64,000 nucleotides of DNA from Methylococcus capsulatus str. Texas = ATCC 19069 (GCF_000424685.1 NZ_AUKJ01000007.1:1-64000); one strand, 5' to 3'; counted from the first letter of the stretch, positions 35,909 through 45,718 are shown. Notes: generated by a model from the sequence alone, not told the origin. Numbers and translations are program-made.

Positions 35909-38900
35909 ATGATTGAAGCATTTCGCAGTCCCGCCTGGTCCTGGGGACTGGTGTTGTGGTGGGGGTTGGCCGCGGGTGGCGGGACCGAGGTGCTGGACGA
36001 TTTCGAGACCCTGTCCGGCTGGACGGCGGAAGGTTCGCCCGGCACGCGCTTCGAACTGAAGCAGGACGGTGGGTTCGAGGGCAGGGGCCTCAGGCTGGAC
36101 TTCGAGTTCGCCGGCGGTGCGGGTTACGTCATCCTGCGCAAGCATTTCGAGCTTCCCTTGCCGGAAAACTACGCGTTCAGTTTCCGCGCCAAGGGCGCGG
36201 GGCCGGCCAACACCCTGGAGTTCAAGCTGCTGGATCCCGGCGCGCAGAACGTCTGGTGGCACCGGCGCGAGGCCAAGGGGTTGCCCGCAGGCTGGCAGCT
36301 CCAGGCGATCCGCAAGTCCGCCATCGACTTCGCCTGGGGGCCTTCGGGCGGTGCACCGTTGCTGGCTCTGGGCGGCATCGAGTTCGCGCTGACCGCGGCG
36401 GCCGGCGGCAAGGGTACGCTGTGGCTGGACGATCTCCGCTTCGAGCGGCGCGATGCGGTGGTGGACTACCGGGGGCAGCCCAAGGTGTCGGCATCCTCCG
36501 CCAGCGGCGAGGACGGCGCGGAGAATGCGCTGGATGGGCAGACGCAGACCGTCTGGCGTAGCGCATCCATGCCTGCACGCCAGTGGCTCCGGCTCGATTT
36601 CGGCCAGCGCCGCGAATACGGTGGGCTTGTCCTCGCCTGGGAGGGGGAGTGCCACGCGCGGGACTATGCCGTGGAGGTTTCGGATGACGGCCGGCGTTGG
36701 CGCGGCGTCTACCGGGTGGCGGATGGCAACGGCCGGCGCGACTACCTGCCGCTGCCGGAGATCGAATCGCGCTACCTCCGGTTGGAACTGCGCAAGAGCG
36801 CCTGCGGCAAGGGCTACGCGCTCCGCGAGCTGACGGTGAAGCCGCCCGATTTCGCCGCTTCCCCCAACCGCTTGTTCGAGCACATCGCCCGCAATGAGGC
36901 GCGCGGCGCTTATCCGCGCTATTTCCGAGGCGAGCAGACGTACTGGACGCTGGTTGGCGCCAACGGCGGCCACCGCAAGGGGCTCTTGGGGATGGATGGG
37001 GCGCTGGAGACGGAACGCGGCGGCTTCACGGTGGAGCCGTTCCTGTATGCGGACGGCCGCTTGCTGGGCTGGAACGAGGGGCGGCTCTCGCAATCGCTGG
37101 AACAGGGGGATCTGCCTCTGCCGACCGTGGAACGCGACTACGGGGACCTGAGCCTGGAGGTGACGGGGTTCGCCGGTAAGCTCGGCGACGCTCCGCTGTC
37201 GCTCGCCCGCTACCGGGTGGCAAACCGCGCCGTGACGGCGCGCCGGCTCAGGTTGTTCCTGGCCGTACGTCCGTTCCAGGTCAACCCGCCCTGGCAGTCG
37301 CTCAACATGAAGGGCGGGGTGAGTCCGATCCATCGGATCGAGGCTTCCGGCCGCGTACTCGAAGTGGACGGCGCCGACGCGCTGGTAGCGATGAATCCGC
37401 CCGACGGCTTCGGCGCCGCCGGTTTCGACCAGGGCGACATCACCGATTTTCTGGGTGAATCCCGGCTGCCGCCGCGCACCGTGGCTTCCGATTCCGCCGG
37501 GTATGCATCGGGAGCCTGGAGGTTCGATCTGGAGCTGGGGCCGGCAGCGGCACGGGAGATCTTCATCGCCGTTCCCGAGCGCAAGAAGGGTTCGTCCTTG
37601 GCCGTCGAAACGGCGCTGAAGGCCGAAGGCGAGACCCTGGGAGCCCGATTGTGGCAGGAGGCGGTCGGCTACTGGCGGCAGGCGCTGGCCGGGCCCGATT
37701 TTCTGCTGCCGGAATCCGAACGGGACCTGGTGCGGAGCCTCCGGGCCAATCTGGCCTACATCCTGGTGAACCGCGACGGTCCGGCCTTGCAGCCGGGTTC
37801 CCGTACCTATGCCCGCAGCTGGATCCGCGATGGCGCATTGATGTCCTCGGCCCTGCTCATGCTGGGACGCGGCGAGGAAGTGAAGCGCTTCCTCGAATGG
37901 TACGCGCGGTTCCAGAGCGCGGACGGCGCCATTCCCTGCTGTATCGACAGCCGCGGCCCGGACAGTGTGCCGGAGAACGACAGCCACGGCGAGTTCGTCT
38001 ACACCGTGGCCGAGTACTACCGTCATACCCGCGACCTCGAGTTCGTGCAGGCGCTGTGGCCCCACATCGTCGCAGCCATGGGCCACGTCGACGCGCTGCG
38101 GCACCAGCGGATGACCGAGGTCTACCGGAGCGGCGAGGGCCGGGCCTTCTACGGTCTGATGCCGGCCTCGATCAGCCACGAAGGCTATGCCTCGCAGCCG
38201 GTACATGCGTTCTGGGACGACTTTTGGACTCTGCGCGGCATCCGCGATGCGGTGATGCTCGCGAAGGTCCTGGGCGATCACGCCCACGCGGGAAGCTGGA
38301 GCCACATGGCGGCGGAGTTCGGCGGCCACCTTCATGCCGCGCTGCAAGCCACCATGGCGCGTAAGCACATCGACTACATCCCGGCCTCGGCCGACCTGGG
38401 TGACATCGACCCCAACGCCGTCGCCATCATGGTGTCGATCGCGGGCGAGGCCGGAAGGTTGCCGCAGGCCGCGCTGGCCAAGACCTTAGACGATTATCTC
38501 GCGCACTTCCGCAAGCGCCGCGACGGCAACGGCGACGACGGCTACACGCCGTACGAGGTGCGCCTCGTCGAGGCTCTGGTGCGGCTGGGGCGGCGTGACG
38601 ACGCCTGGGAGGTCCTGCGTTCCCTGCTGCGCGACCAGCGGCCCCAGGCCTGGCGCCAGTGGGCCGAAGTGGTGTGGCGCAACCCCGAGGCGCCGCGGTT
38701 CATCGGCGACATGCCGCATTCCTGGATCGGCGCGGAATTCATCCGCTCGCTGCGGAGCTGTTTCGCCTATGAGGACGATGCCGAAGATTCGCTGGTGCTC
38801 GCCGCGGGAATTCCCGCGGAATGGCTATACAATGCGGCCAGCGCCGAAGTCGGGGTCCGCCGCCTGCCTACCGTCCATGGCCTGCTCGATTACGGTCTGC

Positions 38901-39094
38901 GGACTGAAGGCGCCGAGACTTTGAAGCTGCACATCGACGGACGCCTGGCCGTGCCGCCCGGCGGCATCCGGATACGGCCGCCGGTGGCCAGGCCGATCCA
39001 GGCGGCGAAGGTGAACGGCACCGCGGTTTCCGGTTTCACGGGCGCCGAGCTGAGGATCGAAGGCGTGCCGGCGGAGGTCGAGATCCGGTATTGA
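35909..39094 (+). CDS. Secreted multidomain protein: discoidin domain plus six-hairpin glycosidase-like domain
   Basis: 1061 residues from ATG 35909, which has GGAG 5 bases upstream; the longer frame from 35762 lacks a plausible start. A signal peptide (WSWGLVLWWGLAAGGG) is followed by a beta-sandwich binding domain (about 25-180). An F5/8-type C (discoidin) domain (about 185-310; ENALDGQTQTVW, QWLRLDFG, RYLRLELRK) comes next, then a large linker domain. An (alpha/alpha)6 region with SWIRDGALMSSALLMLGRG and HGEFVYTVAEYYRH follows, and a small C-terminal beta domain ends it. This layout suggests a carbohydrate-active enzyme related to glycogen-debranching-type hydrolases. The substrate is unknown. 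The HlyD-like gene follows 46 bases later. Confidence 0.75.
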   Translation: MIEAFRSPAWSWGLVLWWGLAAGGGTEVLDDFETLSGWTAEGSPGTRFELKQDGGFEGRGLRLDFEFAGGAGYVILRKHFELPLPENYAFSFRAKGAGPANTLEFKLLDPGAQNVWWHRREAKGLPAGWQLQAIRKSAIDFAWGPSGGAPLLALGGIEFALTAAAGGKGTLWLDDLRFERRDAVVDYRGQPKVSASSASGEDGAENALDGQTQTVWRSASMPARQWLRLDFGQRREYGGLVLAWEGECHARDYAVEVSDDGRRWRGVYRVADGNGRRDYLPLPEIESRYLRLELRKSACGKGYALRELTVKPPDFAASPNRLFEHIARNEARGAYPRYFRGEQTYWTLVGANGGHRKGLLGMDGALETERGGFTVEPFLYADGRLLGWNEGRLSQSLEQGDLPLPTVERDYGDLSLEVTGFAGKLGDAPLSLARYRVANRAVTARRLRLFLAVRPFQVNPPWQSLNMKGGVSPIHRIEASGRVLEVDGADALVAMNPPDGFGAAGFDQGDITDFLGESRLPPRTVASDSAGYASGAWRFDLELGPAAAREIFIAVPERKKGSSLAVETALKAEGETLGARLWQEAVGYWRQALAGPDFLLPESERDLVRSLRANLAYILVNRDGPALQPGSRTYARSWIRDGALMSSALLMLGRGEEVKRFLEWYARFQSADGAIPCCIDSRGPDSVPENDSHGEFVYTVAEYYRHTRDLEFVQALWPHIVAAMGHVDALRHQRMTEVYRSGEGRAFYGLMPASISHEGYASQPVHAFWDDFWTLRGIRDAVMLAKVLGDHAHAGSWSHMAAEFGGHLHAALQATMARKHIDYIPASADLGDIDPNAVAIMVSIAGEAGRLPQAALAKTLDDYLAHFRKRRDGNGDDGYTPYEVRLVEALVRLGRRDDAWEVLRSLLRDQRPQAWRQWAEVVWRNPEAPRFIGDMPHSWIGAEFIRSLRSCFAYEDDAEDSLVLAAGIPAEWLYNAASAEVGVRRLPTVHGLLDYGLRTEGAETLKLHIDGRLAVPPGGIRIRPPVARPIQAAKVNGTAVSGFTGAELRIEGVPAEVEIRY

Positions 39095-39139
39095 ACCAGC
39101 GTCGGTCGGTCACTGATCATTGACATCGGACAGTTCCGC

Positions 39140-40105
39140 GTGAGCAAAGCCGTAATCGCCCTGGCTGCAGTGTTCGTGGTCGTTGGCGCCGTGGGTCTTG
39201 GCGTTTGGCGCGACCGCCACGCCCGTGAATTGCCGCCCGGCATCGCCCGTGGCAATGGCCGACTGGAGGCTACGGAGATCGACTTGGGCGCCAAATACGG
39301 CGGCCGTATCACCGAGGTGCTGGTGTACGAGGGCGACGACGTCGTTCCGGGGCAGCCGCTGCTCCGCATCGATACCAGCGAGGAACAAGCGCAACTGCAG
39401 AACATCGAGGCGGAGCTCAAGCGGGCGCGGGAATCGCTCGATTATGCCGGGCAGATGCTGCGGGTAGCCCGGCACGATCTGGAACTGGCGCGGAACATCT
39501 TCAGGCGCTCGTCCCGACTGGTCGAGCAGGCGGCGGTTTCGGCCGAGAAGCTGGATCGCGACCGCACCGAGCTGAGCAACGCCGTGGCCCGGCTCGATGC
39601 GGCCCAGTCGCGGATCGGCGAGGCGGAAGCCGGGATCGACGCCGTCGCCGCCGAAAAGCGACGGATCGAATCGGTGATGAAGGAGAGCGTGCTCCTGGCC
39701 CCCAAGGAGGCCAGGGTCCTGTACAAACTGTCGGAGCCGGGCGAGGTGCTCCCCCGGGGTGGCAAGGCGCTGACCCTCATCGATCTGAACGATGTCTATA
39801 TGATTCTCTACCTCGGCGAAGCCGAAGCCGGGCAAGCGGCGATCGGCGGCGAGGCGCGCATCGTGCTGGACGCCCTGCCGGATCTGCCGCTGCCGGCGCG
39901 CCTGGTGTTCGTCTCGCCCAAGGCCCAGTTCACGCCCAAGCAGGTGGAGACTTCGAGTGAGCGGCAGAAGCTGATGTTCCGCCTGAAGGCCCAGGTCGAT
40001 CCGGAATTCCTGCGCGCCCACCGCGGCCTCGTCAAGCCCGGCATGCCCGGCGTGGCGTACGTCAAGCTTTCGCCGGAGGCGTCCTGGCCGCCCTTGCATC
40101 GATGA
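39140..40105 (+). CDS. yhiI: HlyD-family membrane fusion protein (YhiI-like)
   Basis: 321 residues, GTG start. One N-terminal membrane anchor (VIALAAVFVVVGAVGLGVW) is followed by the lipoyl-like half (GGRITEVLVYEGDDV), a long coiled coil (about 80-170) and the second lipoyl/beta-barrel part. It bridges an inner-membrane ABC pump to the outer membrane in the periplasm. Its stop overlaps the start of the downstream ABC gene (ATGA), and the gene order is that of yhiI-rbbA-yhhJ. Confidence 0.88.
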   Translation: MSKAVIALAAVFVVVGAVGLGVWRDRHARELPPGIARGNGRLEATEIDLGAKYGGRITEVLVYEGDDVVPGQPLLRIDTSEEQAQLQNIEAELKRARESLDYAGQMLRVARHDLELARNIFRRSSRLVEQAAVSAEKLDRDRTELSNAVARLDAAQSRIGEAEAGIDAVAAEKRRIESVMKESVLLAPKEARVLYKLSEPGEVLPRGGKALTLIDLNDVYMILYLGEAEAGQAAIGGEARIVLDALPDLPLPARLVFVSPKAQFTPKQVETSSERQKLMFRLKAQVDPEFLRAHRGLVKPGMPGVAYVKLSPEASWPPLHR

Positions 40106-42825
40106 GCGCCATCATCCGGGTCGAGGAGTGCCGCCACCGTTATGGCAAGGTCGAAGCGCTCGCGGGTATCTCGCTGGAATTGTCCGCCGGCGGACTGACC
40201 GGCTTCGTCGGTCCGGACGGGGTGGGGAAATCGACCCTGCTGGGTTTGATCGCCGGCGTCCGGGCGCTGCAGGCCGGGCGTATCGAAGTGTTCGGAGCGG
40301 ACATCGCCGATCCCAAGGCGCATCGGCGCTTGCGCCACCGTATCGCCTACATGCCGCAGGGTCTGGGGCACAACCTGTATGCGACGCTCTCGGTGTGGGA
40401 GAACGCCGAGTTTTTCGGCCGGCTGTTCGGGTTTGACGGAAAGGAGCGGCGCCGGCGGATCGAGCGCCTGCTGGCGGCGGTTGGACTGGCGCCGTTCCGG
40501 GATCGCCCGGCAGGCAAGCTTTCCGGCGGGATGAGGCAGAAGCTCGGCCTCTGCTGCGCCTTGCTGCATGAGCCGGAGCTGTTGATCCTCGATGAGCCGA
40601 CCACCGGTGTCGATCCGCTGTCGCGTCGGCAGTTCTGGGAGCTGATCGATACGCTGAGGCAGGAGCGGCCCGGCATGACCGTCCTGGTCGCCACCGCCTA
40701 CATGGAGGAGGCCGCGCGCTTCGACCGTCTGGTTGCCATGGACGCCGGCCGCGTTCTGGCGAGCGGGACCGCGGCGGAACTGCTGGATCGCACCGGCACT
40801 ACCGATATCGAGTCGGCTTACGTGACCCTGCTGCCGCCGGAGAAAAGGCGGGGGCATGAGGCGCTCGTGATCCCGCCGCGCCGGAACGGCCGGGGCGAGG
40901 CGGCGATCGAGGCCGTCGGGCTCACCCGCCGCTTTGGCGATTTCCTGGCCGTAGACGGCGTGAGCTTCCGGATCGAGCGCGGCGAAATCTTCGGTTTCCT
41001 CGGCTCCAACGGCTGCGGCAAGACCACGACCATGAAGATGCTCGCCGGACTCCTGCCGGCCAGCGCCGGCTCGGCCTCGCTGTTCGGCCAGCCGGTGGCG
41101 TCGGGGAATGCGGCGATGCGCCGCCGCATCGGCTTCATGTCGCAGGGATTTTCGCTCTACACCGAGTTGACGGTCAGGCAGAACCTGGAACTGCATGCCC
41201 ATATCTTCGGACTGGCGCCTTCCGCGCTCGAAGCCCGGATCGCAGAGCTGGTGGCCCGCATGCATCTGGCCGGGCACCTCGATGCTCTGGCCGAATCGCT
41301 GCCGCTGGGTATCCGCCAGCGTCTGTCACTGGCAGTGGCGCTGGTCCACGATCCCGAGCTGCTGATCCTGGACGAGCCGACTTCGGGCGTCGATCCGGTC
41401 GCCCGCGATCGTTTCTGGGAGCTACTGGTGGAGCTGTCGCGCGAGAAAGGCGTGACGATCTTCATCTCGACCCATTTCATGAACGAGGCGGCGCGCTGCG
41501 ACCGCATCTCGCTGATGCACGCGGGACGGGTGCTCGCCCAGGGCGCGCCCGCCGAGCTGGTGCGGGAGGCGGGGGTGCCCTCGCTGGAGGACGCCTTCAT
41601 CGCTTGCCTGGAGCGGGAGAGCGCTCCCACGGCCGGTGTCGCCCCGGTGGTTCCTTCCCTCGTTCCGGAAGGCGCCGGACCGGCACCCGCCGCCAGCCCC
41701 TGGTTCAGTCCCCGCCGCTTCAAGGCATACGTCTGGCGTGAAACCATGGAACTGGCGCGCGATCCGATCCGCCTCGCCTTCGCGCTGCTCGGGCCGATGC
41801 TGCTGATGGTGGTCATGGGCTACGGGATTTCGCTGGACGTCGAGCATCTGCCCTACGCGGTCCTCGACTACGACCGGACGCCGGAAAGCCGCCGATATCT
41901 GGAGCACTTCGCCCATTCGCGCTATTTCGAGGAGCGGGAGCCGCTGCAAGACGACGACGATATCTCGAGACGGATGGCGAGGGGCCAGCTCAACTTCGCC
42001 GTGGAGATTCCGCCGGGTTTCGGGCGCGACCTCAAGGCCGGGCGTCCTGTCGAGGTGGGCGTCCGCATCGACGGCAGCATCCCGTTCCGCGCCAACACGG
42101 TGCAAGGCTATGTGGAGGCCGTGCACGCCCGTTTCAGCAGCGACATGATGGATGAAAGCCCGGCTCGCGCAGAGGCTCCGCCGCTGCGGGTGGAAACCCG
42201 TTTCCGCTACAATCCGGATCTGAAGAGCGTCTACGCCCTGGTGCCGGGCGTGATCGCGGTGATGCTGGCGGTGATTCCGCCGATTCTCACGGCGGTCAGC
42301 GTGGTGCGGGAAAAAGAGATCGGTTCGATCACGAATCTGTATGCCACGCCCTCGACCCGTCTGGAGTTCCTGCTGGGCAAGCAGCTTCCCTACGTCGTGG
42401 TGGGTCTGGTCAACGCCTTGTCCCTGATTGCGCTGGCGCTGTGGTTGTTCGGCGTACCGGTGAAGGGGGACCTGTCGGCTCTGTTGCTGGGGGCCATGCT
42501 GGCCGTCGCCGGAACCACCGGCTGGGGACTGCTGATTTCGGCGTTCACGCGCTCGCAGATCGCCGCCCTGTTCGCCGCGTTCCTGCTGTCCATCGTGCCC
42601 GCCATCAATTTTTCCGGATTCCTGGCGCCGGTGGCCTCCCAGACCGGCGCGGCGGCCGTGATGGGCTACGGGTTTCCGACTTCCTGGTTCTTGTCCATCA
42701 GCGTCGGAGTGTTCACCAAGGCCCTGGGCTTCCCCGAACTCTACCCCGACCACGTCGTGCTGCTGGCCTTCGTGCTGGGCTATCTGGGGCTCAGCCTCGC
42801 GCTGCTCCCCAGCCGGGGACGTTGA
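40102..42825 (+). CDS. rbbA: Fused ABC transporter with two ATPase domains and an ABC-2 permease (RbbA-like)
   Basis: 907 residues, nearly the size of E. coli RbbA. ATPase 1: Walker A GPDGVGKST, signature LSGGM, Walker B LLILDEPTTG. ATPase 2: Walker A GSNGCGKTT, a degenerate signature (PLGIRQ), Walker B LLILDEPTSG. The C-terminal ABC-2 permease has a first helix at LLGPMLLMVVMGYG, a large periplasmic loop and a cluster of helices at the end (residues ~720-900). RbbA was described as a ribosome-bound ATPase in E. coli. The operon with a HlyD protein and a permease makes an exporter role more natural; both statements come from family knowledge. Confidence 0.9.
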   Translation: MSAIIRVEECRHRYGKVEALAGISLELSAGGLTGFVGPDGVGKSTLLGLIAGVRALQAGRIEVFGADIADPKAHRRLRHRIAYMPQGLGHNLYATLSVWENAEFFGRLFGFDGKERRRRIERLLAAVGLAPFRDRPAGKLSGGMRQKLGLCCALLHEPELLILDEPTTGVDPLSRRQFWELIDTLRQERPGMTVLVATAYMEEAARFDRLVAMDAGRVLASGTAAELLDRTGTTDIESAYVTLLPPEKRRGHEALVIPPRRNGRGEAAIEAVGLTRRFGDFLAVDGVSFRIERGEIFGFLGSNGCGKTTTMKMLAGLLPASAGSASLFGQPVASGNAAMRRRIGFMSQGFSLYTELTVRQNLELHAHIFGLAPSALEARIAELVARMHLAGHLDALAESLPLGIRQRLSLAVALVHDPELLILDEPTSGVDPVARDRFWELLVELSREKGVTIFISTHFMNEAARCDRISLMHAGRVLAQGAPAELVREAGVPSLEDAFIACLERESAPTAGVAPVVPSLVPEGAGPAPAASPWFSPRRFKAYVWRETMELARDPIRLAFALLGPMLLMVVMGYGISLDVEHLPYAVLDYDRTPESRRYLEHFAHSRYFEEREPLQDDDDISRRMARGQLNFAVEIPPGFGRDLKAGRPVEVGVRIDGSIPFRANTVQGYVEAVHARFSSDMMDESPARAEAPPLRVETRFRYNPDLKSVYALVPGVIAVMLAVIPPILTAVSVVREKEIGSITNLYATPSTRLEFLLGKQLPYVVVGLVNALSLIALALWLFGVPVKGDLSALLLGAMLAVAGTTGWGLLISAFTRSQIAALFAAFLLSIVPAINFSGFLAPVASQTGAAAVMGYGFPTSWFLSISVGVFTKALGFPELYPDHVVLLAFVLGYLGLSLALLPSRGR

Positions 42826-42827
42826 GC

Positions 42828-42858
42828 CCGCCGGGCGGACGGCGGTTCCGCCCGGCGG
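42828..42858. terminator. Hairpin between convergent rbbA and the small membrane-protein gene
   Basis: CCGCCGGGCGGA (42828-42839) and TCCGCCCGGCGG (42847-42858) form a perfect 12-bp stem with a 7-base loop, starting right after the rbbA stop and ending 12 bases before the stop of the convergent gene. No T-run is present on either side. It is likely a bidirectional 3' end structure. Confidence 0.5.
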
Positions 42859-42870
42859 CGGTATGCCCGG

Positions 42871-43131
42871 TCAGCCCGCGGGGGTCTCCGCGGCCGTTTC
42901 CGTCTCCAGCGGCAGTATGGCGTCGCCGGCATCGGCGGCGGCCGGTTCTGGTTCCTCGGCGGTGGTTTCCGCCGGTTGTTCGACGGTTTGGGCCAGGATC
43001 GGCGGTTCGTCCGGCGTGACGGTTTCCGCCGCGCCTGCCGGTGCCTTTCTCCCGGCGGCGGGCGATGAATAGACGGCATAGAGCACATAGGCCAGCAGAC
43101 CTACGGCGATCGCGATGACTGAAAGGTCCAT
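42871..43131 (-). CDS. Small single-pass membrane protein with acidic tail
   Basis: 86 residues from ATG 43131, preceded by a near-perfect AGGAGG. One membrane helix at the N terminus (VIAIAVGLLAYVLYAV) is followed by a Pro/Ala/Glu-rich acidic tail without recognisable fold. The strong ribosome site and proper hydrophobic start make it a credible gene. It lies antisense between rbbA and the permease gene, breaking what is normally one operon. No family recognised. Confidence 0.6.
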   Translation of the reverse strand: MDLSVIAIAVGLLAYVLYAVYSSPAAGRKAPAGAAETVTPDEPPILAQTVEQPAETTAEEPEPAAADAGDAILPLETETAAETPAG

Positions 43132-43302
43132 CGGTCCTCCTGATATAGTTGTGTATCGACGTGTGAACGATGCGCCGTATCGTGTCTTGTTGGGGAAACA
43201 CGGCATCAATCGTGCGGCAATTATGGACCAGACGGAAAAACCACACCATCTTTATGTGATTGAGTCCTCCCTGCGCCCAGCCAGGTTTCCGGCTGGAATG
43301 CC

Positions 43303-44442
43303 GTGACAAGAAACGGGGGGCGTCTGCGCACGATTTTCAGGTTGGGGCTGAAGGAGCTGGCCAGCCTCCGCCGCGACCTGGCCATGCTGGCTCTGATCGT
43401 CTATGGATTCACCGTGATGATCTACATCCCCGCCAGCCGCGGCATGCTGGAGCTCCGGAACGGCGCGGTGGCGGTGGTGGACGAGGACCGCTCCGCGCTG
43501 TCCCGGCAGATCGTCACCGCTCTGCCGCAGCCCTATTTCCTGCGGCCCGATCCGCTGCCGATGGACCAGGTGGACGGCATGCTCGATGCCGGGCGCTACG
43601 CCTTCGTGATCGACATTCCGCCCCGCTTTCAGGCCGACTTCCTGGCAGGAAGACAGCCGGAAATCCAGGTCGACGTCGATGCGACGGCCATGAGCCAGGC
43701 CGGTATCGGCGCCGGCTACATCGAGCGGATCATCCGCGAGGAAGCCGCCGGTTTCGGCCGGAACGGGGTGGCTCCCCCGGCTGCCGGCGTCAATCTGGCG
43801 ATACGCACCCTGTACAATCCCAATGCCCAGGAAAGCTGGTTCGTCTCGGTGATGGTGCTCATCAACGTGGTCAACCTGCTATCCATCATCACCTCCGGTG
43901 CCGCGCTGATGCGGGAACGGGAGCGCGGCACGGTCGAGCATCTGCTGACGCTGCCGCTCGGTCCGTTCGAAATCGTGTGCGCGAAGATATGGGCCAACGG
44001 TCTGGTCGTGGTCGTGGCGGTCGGTGTTTCATTGACCCTGGTCGTGGGCGGCGTGCTCGGCGTGCCGCTGGCGGGATCGCTGCCCTTGTTCCTGGCCGCG
44101 ACGGCGCTGTATCTGTTCACCTGTACGGCGATCGGCATCTTCCTCGCCACGGTGGCCCGTTCGATGCCCCAGCTCGGTCTCTTGTGCATCCTGGTGGTGT
44201 TTCCGATCACCACGCTGTCCGGCAATACCGTTCCGCTGGACAGCATGCCGGAACCGATTCAGCGGGTGATGGCGTTTTTCGCCTCGACGCATTACGTCAA
44301 GATCGCGCAGGCCGTGCTTTACCGCGGCGCGGGTTTCTCTGCCGTATGGCCGCAGTTCCTGATCATGATCGGCATCGGCGCGCTGTTTTTTCTGCTGGCT
44401 CTGGCCCGCTTCAGGCATACCGTCGCACGGCAGGTGGGCTGA
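43303..44442 (+). CDS. yhhJ: ABC-2 type permease (YhhJ-like)
   Basis: 379 residues, GTG start at 43303; an ATG just upstream is followed directly by a stop in its frame. The first helix is at LAMLALIVYGFTVMIY, a large periplasmic domain (about 45-165) contains DEDRSALS, and four to five helices are in the C-terminal half (NVVNLLSIITSGAALMRERERG marks the conserved cytoplasmic loop). It pairs with the RbbA-like protein as the second permease of an exporter. It is about 480 bases from rbbA, with an opposite-strand gene between, so it needs its own promoter or long readthrough. Confidence 0.87.
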   Translation: MTRNGGRLRTIFRLGLKELASLRRDLAMLALIVYGFTVMIYIPASRGMLELRNGAVAVVDEDRSALSRQIVTALPQPYFLRPDPLPMDQVDGMLDAGRYAFVIDIPPRFQADFLAGRQPEIQVDVDATAMSQAGIGAGYIERIIREEAAGFGRNGVAPPAAGVNLAIRTLYNPNAQESWFVSVMVLINVVNLLSIITSGAALMRERERGTVEHLLTLPLGPFEIVCAKIWANGLVVVVAVGVSLTLVVGGVLGVPLAGSLPLFLAATALYLFTCTAIGIFLATVARSMPQLGLLCILVVFPITTLSGNTVPLDSMPEPIQRVMAFFASTHYVKIAQAVLYRGAGFSAVWPQFLIMIGIGALFFLLALARFRHTVARQVG

Positions 44443-44479
44443 ACCGTGTTTCTTTTCTCACATTTCCCAAGGAGTCCCG

Positions 44480-44896
44480 ATGAAATTCCCGGCTTTCGCT
44501 CTGGCCGCCTCGCTGTTCCTGCCTGCATGCAGCCTGTTCCATAGCGATGAAACCAATCCTCATTTCGGCAAAGTCACCGGCACGGTGAGCTGGCGCGACC
44601 GCGTGGAACTGAATCCGAACGCGGAACTGATCGTCAGTCTGGAAGACGTGACACGCCAAGATGTCCGGCCGGTGCTGGTCGGCATGGCCGAGGACACCTG
44701 GCCCGGTTCGTCGCCGGTGTCCTTCGAAGTGTCGTTCGACCGGCGGGTGGTGGCGGAGGACCGCCATTACCGGGTGAGAGCCGTGGTCAAACAGGATGGC
44801 GAGACGGTCCTCGCGTCCCGGCACGGGGTGCCGGTGCTGACGTTCGGCCACTCCGACCGCGCCGATCTGGAGCTGCACCGGGTCGGCGGTCCTTAG
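44480..44896 (+). CDS. YbaY-family lipoprotein
   Basis: 138 residues, AAGGAG upstream. Lipoprotein signal MKFPAFALAASLFLPAC with lipobox LPAC. The mature domain (VTGTVSWRDRVELNPNAEL, DTWPGSSPVSFEVSFD, YRVRAVV) matches the YbaY/YscW-like beta-sandwich found in envelope lipoproteins. It is anchored in the outer membrane or inner-membrane periplasmic face. It lies 37 bases behind yhhJ and may be co-transcribed with the exporter. Its cellular role is not known to me. Confidence 0.8.
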   Translation: MKFPAFALAASLFLPACSLFHSDETNPHFGKVTGTVSWRDRVELNPNAELIVSLEDVTRQDVRPVLVGMAEDTWPGSSPVSFEVSFDRRVVAEDRHYRVRAVVKQDGETVLASRHGVPVLTFGHSDRADLELHRVGGP

Positions 44897-45032
44897 GGAG
44901 AGAAACAGGCCGTTTCGCCGTGCCGAGATATGAGTTGTCATATTCCTCGACTATGCTTGTTTTCATGTTGGAGTGAACCTTGCTTGGAAATCGGTGCACG
45001 CTCGATCGGTTCCAGTTCGAAGGAGGCAAGAC

Positions 45033-45659
45033 ATGGCGGCATTGGCGAAAGTCATCGCACAGGGTGATGCGGAGCTGGTGGCTGCGATAGCCGAGGATAC
45101 GGACGATTTGTTCCGCGAGATCAAGCCCGGTGTGGACCTGCGGGTCTGTCACCGTGAGCCCGATGCGGTCATGGGCGGTTTCATCGATACCGTGCTGCGG
45201 CAGATGGTACGGCTCGACGTGCGGCGCAGCATCGACTTCGAAAACTTCGACTTCCGTTCGCTGCTCGCCTGGGCCCAGGACATTCCTGGCTACCGGGCAT
45301 GGGTGTGGGATGTCACCCAGTTGACCTGCCGCTGGTGCGACTGGCACCGGACCGAGTACGCGGTGTTGCGGCTCCGCATCCTGGACGCCGGTACCCTCGA
45401 CGAGGAAACCGGCGGGTTGCAGCTGGCCTGTCTCTATGGAGGCGCTCCCAAACCGCGGCGCTTCGAGCCGGTGCGGGCGGATGGGGAGGCGGAGGTGGTC
45501 GATGGCATGTACCCCGTCGCCGCCTCCCCCGACCTGGTGCCGCCCTATGGCATTGCCATCACCACGCCGAAAGCGAGACAGGTGCTGGATTTCCCCCGCG
45601 GACTGGGTCAAATGCCCCGACGTCTGTTGCTGACCGTCGACGTGCCGCACGGCGCCTGA
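45033..45659 (+). CDS. Conserved hypothetical protein
   Basis: 208 residues from ATG 45033, with a perfect AGGAGG 7 bases upstream; this overrides an earlier GTG in frame. There is no signal peptide or membrane helix, so it is likely cytoplasmic. Features seen: an N-terminal helical part (ALAKVIAQGDAELVAAIAEDTDDLF), a tryptophan-rich centre with a cysteine pair (TCRWCDWHR), and a C-terminal part with PRRLLLTVDVPHG. CRWC might bind metal, but no other ligands are obvious. No family recognised. Confidence 0.65.
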   Translation: MAALAKVIAQGDAELVAAIAEDTDDLFREIKPGVDLRVCHREPDAVMGGFIDTVLRQMVRLDVRRSIDFENFDFRSLLAWAQDIPGYRAWVWDVTQLTCRWCDWHRTEYAVLRLRILDAGTLDEETGGLQLACLYGGAPKPRRFEPVRADGEAEVVDGMYPVAASPDLVPPYGIAITTPKARQVLDFPRGLGQMPRRLLLTVDVPHGA

Positions 45660-45718
45660 CCCGCTCCGGCCTGCACTGTGGTAGATTATTCCGGGTGTAG
45701 GGCGGCAGCGGCGCATCC

